Part shown: positions 18,530-26,391 of the stretch, one piece after another
Layout of the letters: every line of letters starts with the position of its first letter
Position numbering within the stretch: position 1 is the stretch's first letter
Assembly: GCA_026692885.1 (NCBI GenBank)
Contig: JAPLNJ010000555.1
Location: forward strand, 1-51,363
Reading direction: 5' to 3'
Source: Planctomycetota bacterium
GTDB lineage: Bacteria; Planctomycetota; Planctomycetia; Pirellulales; Pirellulaceae
DNA length: 51,363 nt
Notes under the pieces: model-generated
Database searches by the model: none
What the model was told of the DNA's origin: nothing
The model's input: the letters and a program-made list of their open reading frames with translations, nothing else
Position numbers and translations under genes: made by a program

Positions 18530-18558
18530 TTGACGCAAGAGTTCTGGGTAAATAGGAT
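18530..18558 (+). promoter_or_regulatory. Sigma70-like promoter
   Basis: TTGACG at 18530-18535 and TAGGAT at 18553-18558 are separated by exactly 17 bases, about 90 bases before the start of the next gene. The -35 box matches the consensus at 5 of 6 positions and the -10 box at 4 of 6. No gene on the other strand competes for it. Confidence 0.5.
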
Positions 18559-18646
18559 GAGTGCAGCGATCAGGGCGATCGGGTGGAATTTACTGAATTG
18601 AGGGGTTGTGAATTCTTGGTGGTTTTCAGACTATAGGGAGCGCATC

Positions 18647-19711
18647 ATGAGTGTCAGTAGAGCGAGGTGGTTCGTAGGGAACCTCCTGTTCATGGCCGCG
18701 GGAACCGTTGCCATCGCAGGAGGAACTTTCTGTGGAAGTGCGGTGGCCGAAGACCGTGAGTCGGTTTCTCCGGCGGCTGCGGAACAACGGTTGGGAGTCC
18801 CGGCTGGTTATCGGCTCTTGGAGCCCGTGTCGGTGGCGGTGATCGTACCAAAGACCTTTGACGACATCGCGTTGGACCTATCGAACGATGATATGTCCTC
18901 GTTGGCAGCCGTCGCGAGCGTCCTGGACGTGGTTGTGGACGAACGTCCTGCGGTGGATTACCGGGCCTTGACGCCAGCGACCGTGGCGGTGATCGAGCGG
19001 CGTCCGGTGAAGCAGTTGGCTCTGGATGTCTCGGTGAACGACGGCGCGCTGACTTCGGTCGCTGCCTGCCTCAATGCCACAGCCGCGGCGTCTGAGACAG
19101 TCGTCATCAGAAGTGCGGTAGCCGACATGTCGCGCGCTACCGGACGGTCGATCCAGTTCGTCAGTTTCGTTGCTGAAGATCCTGCTCCAGTACCGGCTGC
19201 AGAACCTGCTGCGGCCCCCGCAGCGACAGCGCTCAACCTGCCACAACTGAACGACATTCTCCGCGACTACTTCAAGGCGAATTGGGACGACGAGCGACTC
19301 AAGGACGTGAAAGCTGCTGTCGATCCGGCAGCGGGGGTGACTATCGACGAGAAGAAGTCTGAACCCGGCAAGAAGATCGTGGTGCAGTACAAGTTGCTTA
19401 ATAACGCTCAACCAGCCGCAGACCTGGCGAAGCAGATCGAGGCCATGTGTGCAGAGGCGATCGGCCAATCGCAGCTGCCCCGCGAGCAGAAAGACTTGGC
19501 GAACGTAAACCTGGGATGGGTGGCTTTGGTGGTCGGTGAAACCACGCCACCTGACGGCAAGGCAATCTGTTGCCAGCCTTGTCAGCCCGCCTGCTGCGCC
19601 GTTTGCCGATGCGGACTGCTGTGCCGCCTGCGGGCCCGGATGGCTCAGCCTTGCTGCCGGCAGCCCGTGCGGGTTTGCTGGGTGGTACGGTTCCGTCGCT
19701 GCTGCAGCTAG
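18647..19711 (+). CDS. Exported protein with Cys-rich C-terminus
   Basis: 354 aa from ATG 18647, preceded by GGGAG. An upstream in-frame GTG at 18608 has no ribosome site. A signal peptide (about 1-35, ending GSAVAED) indicates export. The middle contains three loosely repeated segments (LEPVSVAVIVPKT, LTPATVAVIERRP and similar), then an Ala/Pro linker, then a ~100-residue domain (LPQLNDILRDYFKANW onward). The last ~50 residues hold about 12 cysteines (ICCQPCQPACCAVCRCG), which suggests disulphide cross-linking or metal binding. Codon third positions stay GC-rich through this tail, so a frameshift is unlikely. I recognise no family. A strong hairpin terminator follows directly. Confidence 0.7.
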   Translation: MSVSRARWFVGNLLFMAAGTVAIAGGTFCGSAVAEDRESVSPAAAEQRLGVPAGYRLLEPVSVAVIVPKTFDDIALDLSNDDMSSLAAVASVLDVVVDERPAVDYRALTPATVAVIERRPVKQLALDVSVNDGALTSVAACLNATAAASETVVIRSAVADMSRATGRSIQFVSFVAEDPAPVPAAEPAAAPAATALNLPQLNDILRDYFKANWDDERLKDVKAAVDPAAGVTIDEKKSEPGKKIVVQYKLLNNAQPAADLAKQIEAMCAEAIGQSQLPREQKDLANVNLGWVALVVGETTPPDGKAICCQPCQPACCAVCRCGLLCRLRARMAQPCCRQPVRVCWVVRFRRCCS

Positions 19712-19747
19712 GCTGCCCTTGTTCTTAACGGATGACGAGTGAAGCGG

Positions 19748-19781
19748 AAGGCGGGGCGTGTTCAACACGCCCCGCCTTTTT
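19748..19781 (+). terminator. Rho-independent terminator
   Basis: A GC-rich stem (AAGGCGGGGCGTG against CACGCCCCGCCTT) with a small loop is followed by a run of T ending at 19781. It lies 37 bp after the stop of the Cys-rich protein. It could also serve the convergent minus-strand gene ending at 19884. Confidence 0.8.
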
Positions 19782-19883
19782 CGTTGGGCCAACACGGGTG
19801 GCCGGGAGGAACGAGCGTCGAGCCGCTGGATTCGGGCAGCCTCGCTCGCGTGTCGGGCGAGTGTGTCAGGTGCCAGATGCGGG

Positions 19884-21857
19884 CTAGTTCTTCGGCTCGG
19901 CAGGCGTCTGTTCTTGACTCTTGGCCGGAGTTGCTTCTGAATTGAGTGCGGGCGGCGTAGCGGGTTTCGAGTCGGGAGTCTCTGCCGTGACAACCCGTAC
20001 CAGTTGAGATCCGTCCGTTTGAGTACGGAGGAACGGCCGACCCGCGTCGGGGCCATTGGCGGCGGTCAAGAAAGCCACCACCGGGAAACCACTCGCCAAC
20101 TTGAACTTCGTCTGGAACACAACCTTGGCCCCTGCCGGAACCGCGGCCCAGCCCTGCCACTGCTCCTCGGTGGGAGTCAGGTCGAATTCGTCGACGACCA
20201 CGGATTGGCCGTCCACTTGGAACTCAATGGGGTCCATGGCCAGCGTCACCTGAGGAGCCCTGAAGGCCGCAGAGGCGGACTTCGTGACCGGTGCGTGCAA
20301 GGCTTTCACCGAACCGATCCACTGGACGGGGCGGCCCGCGAACACCTCGTCCACCTTCTTCCCGCCGGCTGCGGCTGCGGTCATGGTCTGGGCCACGGTC
20401 TTGCCGAACTCTTTCCAGTCACGCTGCCATGGCTCGTTCAATTCCGACGGAGCAGTATCCGCCAGCAAGTACGAACCGGGGCTGAGCCGGGGGTCGACTC
20501 GGACCTTGGGGCCGGATATGCGTGGTGACGTTTCGCCGGGGACGGAGTCAGGTGTGGCGATCTGGCCGCGGCCGAAGCTGTAGGAATAGGCCCGCCCGCC
20601 CTGGATCGTCAGGGGGCCGGCATAACACTTGATTTCCCCGCCCGTGCGTTCCGCTAAGGCCGCGGTGAGAGTACCGGGTTCCAGGGACACATGCGCGAAC
20701 GTCCCGGCCGCGATGGTCCAACGACGGCTCCATGGACCCGTGACCAAGAGTGTGACGGTCTTGTCCGGCGCCTCCGCCGTCAGCTCCAGCAGCGCTCGTC
20801 CGGCGTTGCTAAAGGCGGATTGCACGGGCCGTGGTAAATCCTCGCTCGCCCGCTTTCGGACAGCTTCGGCCTTCTGCTGGATGTCCTTGGCCTGCCAGGC
20901 CTGCTGCAAGGTGCACAGCAGCGTCCGGTCCAGGATGCGCATGGTGCCAACCGCGCCCGCCAACGCGTAATCCGAGCGGCTGGTGACGCTTTGACTGTCC
21001 TGCGACTCCGCCTTGACCACGGAAGCGTCCAGACCGCCGGCCCGCAGCAGCGGTGCCCAATCCGTCCGGCGGAACAGCGCGGCGTCGGCATGGGCGATCA
21101 CCACCGCGCTCTTGAGCGGTTGGCCCGAGGCTGTGTCGAACACGCCGCTGGCAAGGAGGTGGACCCGCACCAGGAGCAATCCGTCCCAACCACTCTCCGG
21201 GGATAAGCCTTCCCTCGGTTTGACGCCTTTGGCTACTGCCAATCGGGAACAGGACAGGCCGCAGCACTGGACCGCGGAGACCACCGCCTTTTCAATCACC
21301 TGCAAGGCGAAGACGTTTCGCTCTTCGGCCGGCATCGTCCAGGGATCGTCGAGCCATTGGGAGGCGCCGTCGAGCGGTTCATGGCACGCGAAATCCGGCG
21401 CCGAGGCGGACCACAGGACCAGGAGTCCGATGTTCCGGACGGGTGTCGCATCGCTTAATCCATGCGCTGCCCGCACGCCATCCGGCCAAACAGCGCGGCC
21501 CGCCTGCTCTGCTCCGTCCGGGGGTGACTTCCGCTCTGGAGCCTGACCAGCGCCGCCTTCCGCTACCTGTCGGATCCACTCCTGATTCGCTGTGCTCAAG
21601 ATTTCGATGGGCACGCCGATCACCACTCCCTCTTGCCTCTTCAGAAACGCCTTGCCATCCTTGAACTCCACGAACTCCGCCTGCACGGTGTGTTGGCCGC
21701 TGGCGTCGGTCCATAGCCGAGTTCCCGACTTAGCGGCTGTAGCGTCAGCGATTGTCGGAGGTTTCGCCATCGGTTCCGATTGGGCACTGGCGATGGCACA
21801 CCAAGCGGCGAGTAGGACAGAGGCCAGCCATGCCCAGGGACTGTTTCTTTCGCTCAT
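19884..21857 (-). CDS. Secreted SHD1-domain protein
   Basis: 657 aa, with a signal peptide (hydrophobic WLASVLLAAWCAIASA). Residues ~40-105 match the SLA1-homology domain 1 pattern common in planctomycete exported proteins (TRLWTDASGQHTVQAEF, FKDGKAFLKRQEG, VPIEILSTANQEWI). The remaining ~550 residues, with a strand-rich C-terminal half, are not recognised. The C-terminus is a Pro/Ala/Thr/Glu tail. The start is well supported: on the minus strand a GGGGGAGG site lies ~6 nt upstream. It is transcribed toward the Cys-rich exported protein. The role of bacterial SHD1 domains is unclear; in yeast the domain binds endocytic sorting signals. Confidence 0.8.
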   Translation of the reverse strand: MSERNSPWAWLASVLLAAWCAIASAQSEPMAKPPTIADATAAKSGTRLWTDASGQHTVQAEFVEFKDGKAFLKRQEGVVIGVPIEILSTANQEWIRQVAEGGAGQAPERKSPPDGAEQAGRAVWPDGVRAAHGLSDATPVRNIGLLVLWSASAPDFACHEPLDGASQWLDDPWTMPAEERNVFALQVIEKAVVSAVQCCGLSCSRLAVAKGVKPREGLSPESGWDGLLLVRVHLLASGVFDTASGQPLKSAVVIAHADAALFRRTDWAPLLRAGGLDASVVKAESQDSQSVTSRSDYALAGAVGTMRILDRTLLCTLQQAWQAKDIQQKAEAVRKRASEDLPRPVQSAFSNAGRALLELTAEAPDKTVTLLVTGPWSRRWTIAAGTFAHVSLEPGTLTAALAERTGGEIKCYAGPLTIQGGRAYSYSFGRGQIATPDSVPGETSPRISGPKVRVDPRLSPGSYLLADTAPSELNEPWQRDWKEFGKTVAQTMTAAAAGGKKVDEVFAGRPVQWIGSVKALHAPVTKSASAAFRAPQVTLAMDPIEFQVDGQSVVVDEFDLTPTEEQWQGWAAVPAGAKVVFQTKFKLASGFPVVAFLTAANGPDAGRPFLRTQTDGSQLVRVVTAETPDSKPATPPALNSEATPAKSQEQTPAEPKN

Positions 21858-21916
21858 CGTAGGCCTCCCCCAAGAGATTCCGCGGGCGGCTGACAGGAAA
21901 AGCCTGCCCTCAGAGT

Positions 21917-21944
21917 AACTTAGCTTACCGTTCTACTGGGACAA
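21917..21944 (-). promoter_or_regulatory. Possible promoter of the SHD1 gene
   Basis: On the minus strand TTGTCC (21944-21939) and TAAGTT (21922-21917) are 16 bases apart, about 60 bases before the start codon. Both boxes are imperfect, so this is tentative. Confidence 0.3.
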
Positions 21945-22719
21945 GCGTAGCAGACGAATCGAAAACAACAATTCTTCGGGATTCGTGGGGCTGGACCCCG
22001 AAGTTCGGCACGGGGCTGGACCGCCATCTCGGAAGGTCCTTCGCGCGGAAGCCTCCGTTTGTGCCCTGGCCCTTTCCCGGCGAGCGTCCCGCCGAGCTTG
22101 ATCGTCGGCTCGCTGTTCCTCAGCGCGCGCAACTTCAAAGACCTTGGTCACTTTGCTCAGCCGTAGTTCGGTCGGTAGAACCGCCATCCAACGCGGACAC
22201 CAACTGCCAGAGCGGTTCCTCTCCCAGGATATGGATCTGCGGCGTATGCGTCTCCAACCGATCACGATCGCCGTCAGCCCCCGTTCAGCACGACGCCGCA
22301 TTTCCTCCAGGCGAGTTCCACGCCCCACTAGTTTACGGTCCATCCATTCTGGTTTAGAATCCAGCACAATTAGGAAGCGAACGCATGGGGAAACGGGAGC
22401 GGGTGCCGTCAAGCAGATCCAAGACGGCCCCGCCCTCACGTTTTTTCTCGGCCGCCACCGCGTCGCGGACGCGAAGACTCCGCAGGCCTACGCCTGGACA
22501 AGCCTCTACGGCGCCGGCCTGCTGGAGAAGGCCAACGGGGAGAAGCAGAAGTATCTGGTGAGGATCAGCGGGGGCCTCCAAATCAAACCAGAAATCGTCT
22601 TGCTCGATGTCGGCGACGTGACGCCGTTGCGAAAACTCGTGCTCGGCTCCCGGCCGCGTCTGGACACGGCTTGCTGGGATCTGCCCCTGCAGATTTGGGA
22701 CCCCACGTTGCGTCAAAAG
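21945..22719. other. Gene-poor stretch with decayed coding traces
   Basis: No intact gene can be defended here. On the plus strand 22345-22719 reads as an open, GC3-rich frame (around GAGLLEKANGEKQKYLV and PEIVLLDVGDVTPLRK) without a credible start, and it runs into the palindrome at 22720. On the minus strand 22140-22280 a coding-like stretch (ETHTPQIHILGEEPLW) is interrupted by stops and frame changes. These are probably remnants of two different genes. Confidence 0.3.
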
Positions 22720-22800
22720 TTGGCCTTGATCGTAACGTTGCGAAATGCTAGTAGCCGCTGGAACGTGGGCCATGTGCGCAACGTTACGATCAAGGCCCAA
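22720..22800. repeat. Palindrome sharing the outer arms of the nested repeat
   Basis: CCTTGATCGTAACGTTGCG at 22724-22742 pairs perfectly with 22777-22795 and the match extends a few bases further out. The same arm sequence forms the outer pair at 29212-29337 and, diverged, at 18311-18430. Here the 34-bp interior has no inner palindrome. Confidence 0.85.
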
Positions 22801-22894
22801 GAGTTGCTGCGCAACCGGCCGACAGGCGCTGCGCTGCGTTGGTCAGCCCCCGAAGAATAACTGTCTGAGCAGTGAATTACGAAAGGAGAATCCG

Positions 22895-24220
22895 ATGTGC
22901 TTCCGTGCAATACGTTGGTGCGTCTCTGGGTGCGCGTTGATGCTGGCCCTGCTGACGCTGCCCGGCCGGGCAGCCGATCGGCCCGCGGGGCAGGAGCGGT
23001 TTACTCTCGCGCCAGGTCAAGAACGGGTCTTGCTCTCGCTCCGCGTCCTGGCGAGCCGGGTATCCAAGGCCCAGGCAGCAAACGAACCGCTGCCGGAAGA
23101 TTACCGGAACCTGGCAGGAATTGGCGTGGTGGAGGGTTTCTTGGTCGCCGAGCACGCCGATCCGGACGTCATCCTCGTCGGGCGAAAATCGCCGTCGCGG
23201 CCATCCTTGCGACTCGACTATCTGGTGGTCAGCTTGCGTTGTGCCGGACAGGGGCAGCACCCCTACTGCTCGTTAGATCCCCAGCCGGAGAACATCCGCG
23301 CCCTCCAGGATTTGAGCCAGCGGGCCGGACGTCCCAAGTCGTTGGCGGAGATGAAAGCCCAGTTTGAGAAAATGAAAAATGCCATCGGACCCCAAGACGT
23401 GATCGTGGGCGGCGTACCTCGGAACTCGCGTCATGGTCGCATCATGATTGCCGCCGATTACCACATGAAGAAAGTCTCCCAAGGACTTGTTCGTGTGCCG
23501 GACGTTGTGTCGTGCCTGGACCGCAGTATCCAGGAAGCGAAAGCCCGCTTCGAGAAAGACGGTACACTATCGACGAGCGGCACGAGCATGGCCAGATTCT
23601 GGTTTCACGTCGCAGCGGGCGGCCCCACCTTCTCCGAAGAGGAAGGAGTCGTATGGTTGGACACATGCAGCGTGGTCGTGTTGACCGAGCAGCAGAAGGC
23701 GGCAGCGTCCGGAAAGCTGCACGACGTCCAGCAGGAGGACCCCCAAGCTAGAGCGTTCGCCCGTGAGTTCTCCAGCGCCTTCCCCAAGCTCACGTCCCAG
23801 GTGCCCGTTTACGCTGAGTTGGAGAACCTCTATCGATTGTACGCCGTGGTGCTCGCCATGGCGCGGCACGGCGTCCTGGACAAGCTCGGGCTGGACTGCA
23901 ACTCCTATCTCGCAGGGTATCGCTATGCGGAGGAGAAACCACTCCCCGCCACCCTCCCGGGTCTAGCCAACTCCCAAGAGTTTTCCCATCGCTTCAAGCA
24001 GGGGAACAGGGAGGGGGAGTATGTACTGTTTCCCATGGTCTGTGGTGGTGTCGGCATGGATATGCGCGCGGACAAAGAGAGTTTCGGGCGCGCCCCGGAT
24101 CGGCGGCTGAGCGTTCTGCGCACGGCCGCATTGAGTGCGCGACCCTCTCGGGATGCACTCGCCTGGCCTCTTCCTCCGGGCAAAGGACCGGTCAACCAGC
24201 AGGATGTGATCCGCGAGTAA
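22895..24220 (+). CDS. Secreted DUF1598-like protein
   Basis: 441 aa from ATG 22895, with AAGGAG six bases upstream. The frame is open further back (to 22745), but that part lies in the palindrome. A signal peptide covers about residues 1-27 (CALMLALLTLPGRAAD). The centre contains GPQDVIVGGVPRNSR followed by IMIAADYHMKKVSQGLV. I associate this pattern with DUF1598, a domain found almost only in planctomycetes and without known function. No catalytic motif is evident. The C-terminal ~100 residues look poorly ordered. A hairpin terminator follows 63 bases after the stop. The DUF assignment is from memory of the pattern, not a search. Confidence 0.75.
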   Translation: MCFRAIRWCVSGCALMLALLTLPGRAADRPAGQERFTLAPGQERVLLSLRVLASRVSKAQAANEPLPEDYRNLAGIGVVEGFLVAEHADPDVILVGRKSPSRPSLRLDYLVVSLRCAGQGQHPYCSLDPQPENIRALQDLSQRAGRPKSLAEMKAQFEKMKNAIGPQDVIVGGVPRNSRHGRIMIAADYHMKKVSQGLVRVPDVVSCLDRSIQEAKARFEKDGTLSTSGTSMARFWFHVAAGGPTFSEEEGVVWLDTCSVVVLTEQQKAAASGKLHDVQQEDPQARAFAREFSSAFPKLTSQVPVYAELENLYRLYAVVLAMARHGVLDKLGLDCNSYLAGYRYAEEKPLPATLPGLANSQEFSHRFKQGNREGEYVLFPMVCGGVGMDMRADKESFGRAPDRRLSVLRTAALSARPSRDALAWPLPPGKGPVNQQDVIRE

Positions 24221-24282
24221 TCGACGAAAGGGGTCGCACTTTTTGCGGTGAACCACTAGTTTGAAGTTCCCCTCTGATTCTT

Positions 24283-24324
24283 AGCCCTGATCCTCGCACA
24301 ACTGCACGAAAGCAGGGCTTTTTC
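24283..24324 (+). terminator. Rho-independent terminator
   Basis: AGCCCTG (24283-24289) pairs with CAGGGCT (24313-24319), followed by TTTTT. The loop is long (23 nt), so efficiency is uncertain, but the position after the DUF1598-like gene fits. Confidence 0.5.
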
Positions 24325-24423
24325 GTGTTGATCGAGGAAAATCTTCGTGCTGAAATGTTGGCATGTAAATCTCGCAATAGATGCGGAGGTGTGTGGCCAA
24401 GTCTTATGGCAGCGTTAAGTTCG

Positions 24424-25635
24424 TTAGGCGGCGAGGGATGTCCAGTGTTGGTTCCACATCCCGCTGTCTTCGAGGGCGGCGAGGGCCATCATGGCTTCGG
24501 CGTTGGCGGAATCCCAGCGGCGGCCCCGGTGTTTGACGCGTTGGGTCGTCGTTTTGCATTCCGATTCCGTCGGTCCTGAGCCGATCTGCCAGTGGTGCCC
24601 CAAGAACTCCGGATAACAGATCATCTCCTGCCGCTCCGCCGCGTACTGCATCAAGTGGTTCGCGGCGGCGCGCTTGACGGGGCTGCGCAAGCGGCCGCGC
24701 CACGCCGTCAGACCATCCCAGGCCACATTGTAGCCCTCGTGTTTGAAGGTATGCATCAGGTCTTGGAGCCAAGTCTGGCCCTCTTCCGACTCTTCCCCGA
24801 ACACGCCGCGACGCGCCTTCTGCGCGTTCTCCTGCAAGTGATAGAAGTCCAAACCCAAAGCCTTTACCAAGCCATGTACTTCGAATTGATTTCGGATCCA
24901 CGGCGCGCCGTCGATCAATCCCACGCGTTCATCGGCGGCGGGCATTTCAACTTGATCGCTCATCCGGCGCAACATCCGCCCTGCCGCCTCGTGATTGCCG
25001 GCTGTGACACCTACATAACGATGCTCCTTGGTCTCGCTGTACAAGTATCCCACTTTGAATTCCTTGTAGGCATTGTCCGCTCCGATCTTGGCACGCGGCA
25101 GCGGCTGGCACTTGTGTCCACAGCGGCGGCGTTTCGCTTTCACCTTCGTCCGGCGTTTCTGTTTCTCCGCCGCGGTCACCAAGGGCACTTTCACCCCGTC
25201 ACAACCGGCGTAGATGCGCGTCGTGCCTTGCTCGGTGCAACACTCGGCGGCCGACCAAGCCGGCGTCAACTCCGCCTGCTGCATCGCCCGCTGCACAGCC
25301 CGGCCCTCGCCTTCCACCAGTTGCCGAAGCGACTCCTTGCCCAGGTCCAGGTGTGCCGTGCGGGCCAATACCACCGCCGCAGTCTCGAAGCTCGAGGCGC
25401 TTTGATTCACGCGACAGGCCATCTCGCGAACGCCTGCGCTGATGGTCGCCTCGGCTTCGTCGAGCCAAGCGTCGATGGGCGTGGAACTGCTTTCCTGAGC
25501 ATCGTGCCAGCGCGTGCGCAACAATCGCAATCGGCCGTTGATCGTGAGCAGCGAGTACTCCTGACGGCCCTTATGCCGGTGGCGTCTTCCGGTCGTGGTG
25601 TTGACCGGAGGGGGAAAAAGCGGCTTCTGCCGCAT
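24424..25635 (-). CDS. ISKra4-family transposase, main frame
   Basis: 403-codon frame. It carries the family's DDE residues: YAGCDGVKVPLVT (first D), LIDGAPWIRNQ (second D) and GSGPTESECKT (E). The conserved ending HRGRRWDSANAEAMMALAAL is also present, as is the KGRQEYSLLTINGR phrase near the N-terminus. The usual N-terminal helical region is not in this frame but in other frames just upstream (see next entry), so this frame's ATG is probably not a natural start. The product would be inactive unless frameshifting joins the pieces. Confidence 0.85.
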   Translation of the reverse strand: MRQKPLFPPPVNTTTGRRHRHKGRQEYSLLTINGRLRLLRTRWHDAQESSSTPIDAWLDEAEATISAGVREMACRVNQSASSFETAAVVLARTAHLDLGKESLRQLVEGEGRAVQRAMQQAELTPAWSAAECCTEQGTTRIYAGCDGVKVPLVTAAEKQKRRTKVKAKRRRCGHKCQPLPRAKIGADNAYKEFKVGYLYSETKEHRYVGVTAGNHEAAGRMLRRMSDQVEMPAADERVGLIDGAPWIRNQFEVHGLVKALGLDFYHLQENAQKARRGVFGEESEEGQTWLQDLMHTFKHEGYNVAWDGLTAWRGRLRSPVKRAAANHLMQYAAERQEMICYPEFLGHHWQIGSGPTESECKTTTQRVKHRGRRWDSANAEAMMALAALEDSGMWNQHWTSLAA

Positions 25636-25835
25636 CGATCTTCAACTGCAACGCTTCTCGTAGGCCGTCTTCGGAAACGATCCAAGGCGTCCCGAACCGG
25701 TTCTTCACTGTCCCGAATCACCCGCCCCGGCGGCGCATTGTCGACGGCATCCGCCACTTCCTGCAGCACACGTTCCAACTCCACTCGCATCTCCGCGCGA
25801 TAGGTGTCCCGGTCCAACCTGGGCATTGATTCCAT
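25636..25835 (-). pseudogene. Displaced N-terminal part of the transposase
   Basis: From ATG 25835 the minus strand reads MESMPRLDRDTY ... EEPVRDALDRF and then loses coherence near 25674. The expected continuation appears as KTAYE in a second frame and ALQLKIDAAEAAFSPSG in a third, before the main frame takes over. Two or three small indels within ~50 bp explain this. A programmed frameshift is less likely because more than one shift is needed. Confidence 0.65.
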
Positions 25836-25958
25836 CGTCCGTCCTCCTGTCTGCCGCCACCACTGCTACGCGGACACACGCCCGCTCCATACCTAAGTTC
25901 TGCAGCCCCCGTAGCTTTCGCGCCATAGGACTTGGCCACACACATGCGGAGTCGAGAT

Positions 25959-25987
25959 TTGCCTTGCTCAATGCTGGCCAGTACAAT
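25959..25987 (+). promoter_or_regulatory. Sigma70-like promoter
   Basis: TTGCCT (25959-25964) and TACAAT (25982-25987) with a 17-base spacer lie immediately right of the insertion sequence's target duplication. It could drive the small frame at 26039 and the metalloprotease beyond. Confidence 0.45.
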
Positions 25988-26038
25988 CCCGGGTTGTCGG
26001 CGGCTGGGAGGCCGCGGCCAACCCCAGCGAGCACCGTC

Positions 26039-26245
26039 ATGTCCAACTCCGTCCGTCGTCCCGAATTGCGAGGTTTGATCATCCAATGCGGCAAGATCGT
26101 CGGCGGTCTGGATTTGCCAGAACCTCGTGAGCCGTTCATCGAACAGTTCGCCAGAGAGTATGCTCGTCTCGGTTTATCGGTCACACCCGTCGAACCTTTC
26201 CCGCCGGCGACCGCTGCGACTCGGCCAACGCCCCGGGCAGGCTGA
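26039..26245 (+). CDS. Small hypothetical protein (68 aa)
   Basis: ATG 26039 opens a 68-codon frame beginning MSNSVRRPELRGLIIQCG. It is mildly amphipathic (EPFIEQFAREYARLG) with a Pro/Ala-rich end. A good promoter lies 52 bases upstream, but I see no clear ribosome site and no recognisable family. It may be a leader peptide or a chance frame. Confidence 0.3.
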   Translation: MSNSVRRPELRGLIIQCGKIVGGLDLPEPREPFIEQFAREYARLGLSVTPVEPFPPATAATRPTPRAG

Positions 26246-26391
26246 GCCCCTACGACCGTCCTGCTCGGCAGAAATACATGCCGGGAGCCTAGGTAGGCTG
26301 TACCGGTCTCGCAAGGAGGATAATATCGGCTATATTTCATGGATTCGCAAATTGACTCTGATTCCCTTGCTTGCTCCCGGAGAGGCCGTCC

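Larger units (their letters stand above)
24389..25943 (-). mobile_element. ISKra4-family insertion sequence, 1555 bp, with 8-bp target duplication
   Basis: The left end 24389-24410 and right end 25922-25943 are inverted repeats matching at 21 of 22 positions (GTGTGTGGCCAAGTC ...). The direct repeat ATGCGGAG flanks the element at 24381-24388 and 25944-25951, as expected for target-site duplication. Both ends and the duplication agree, so the borders are firm. As I recall, an 8-bp duplication is what the ISMich2 group of the ISKra4 family produces. It contains the transposase frames below. Confidence 0.9.

Noticed and set aside
22144..22860. 238-codon plus-strand frame
   Set aside because: Its start region is Arg/Ser-rich and it runs through a palindrome. 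Only 22345-22719 looks coding, so it is kept as a remnant.
24283..24324. tRNA-like fold
   Set aside because: A simple stem with a T run; no cloverleaf or CCA-end pattern.
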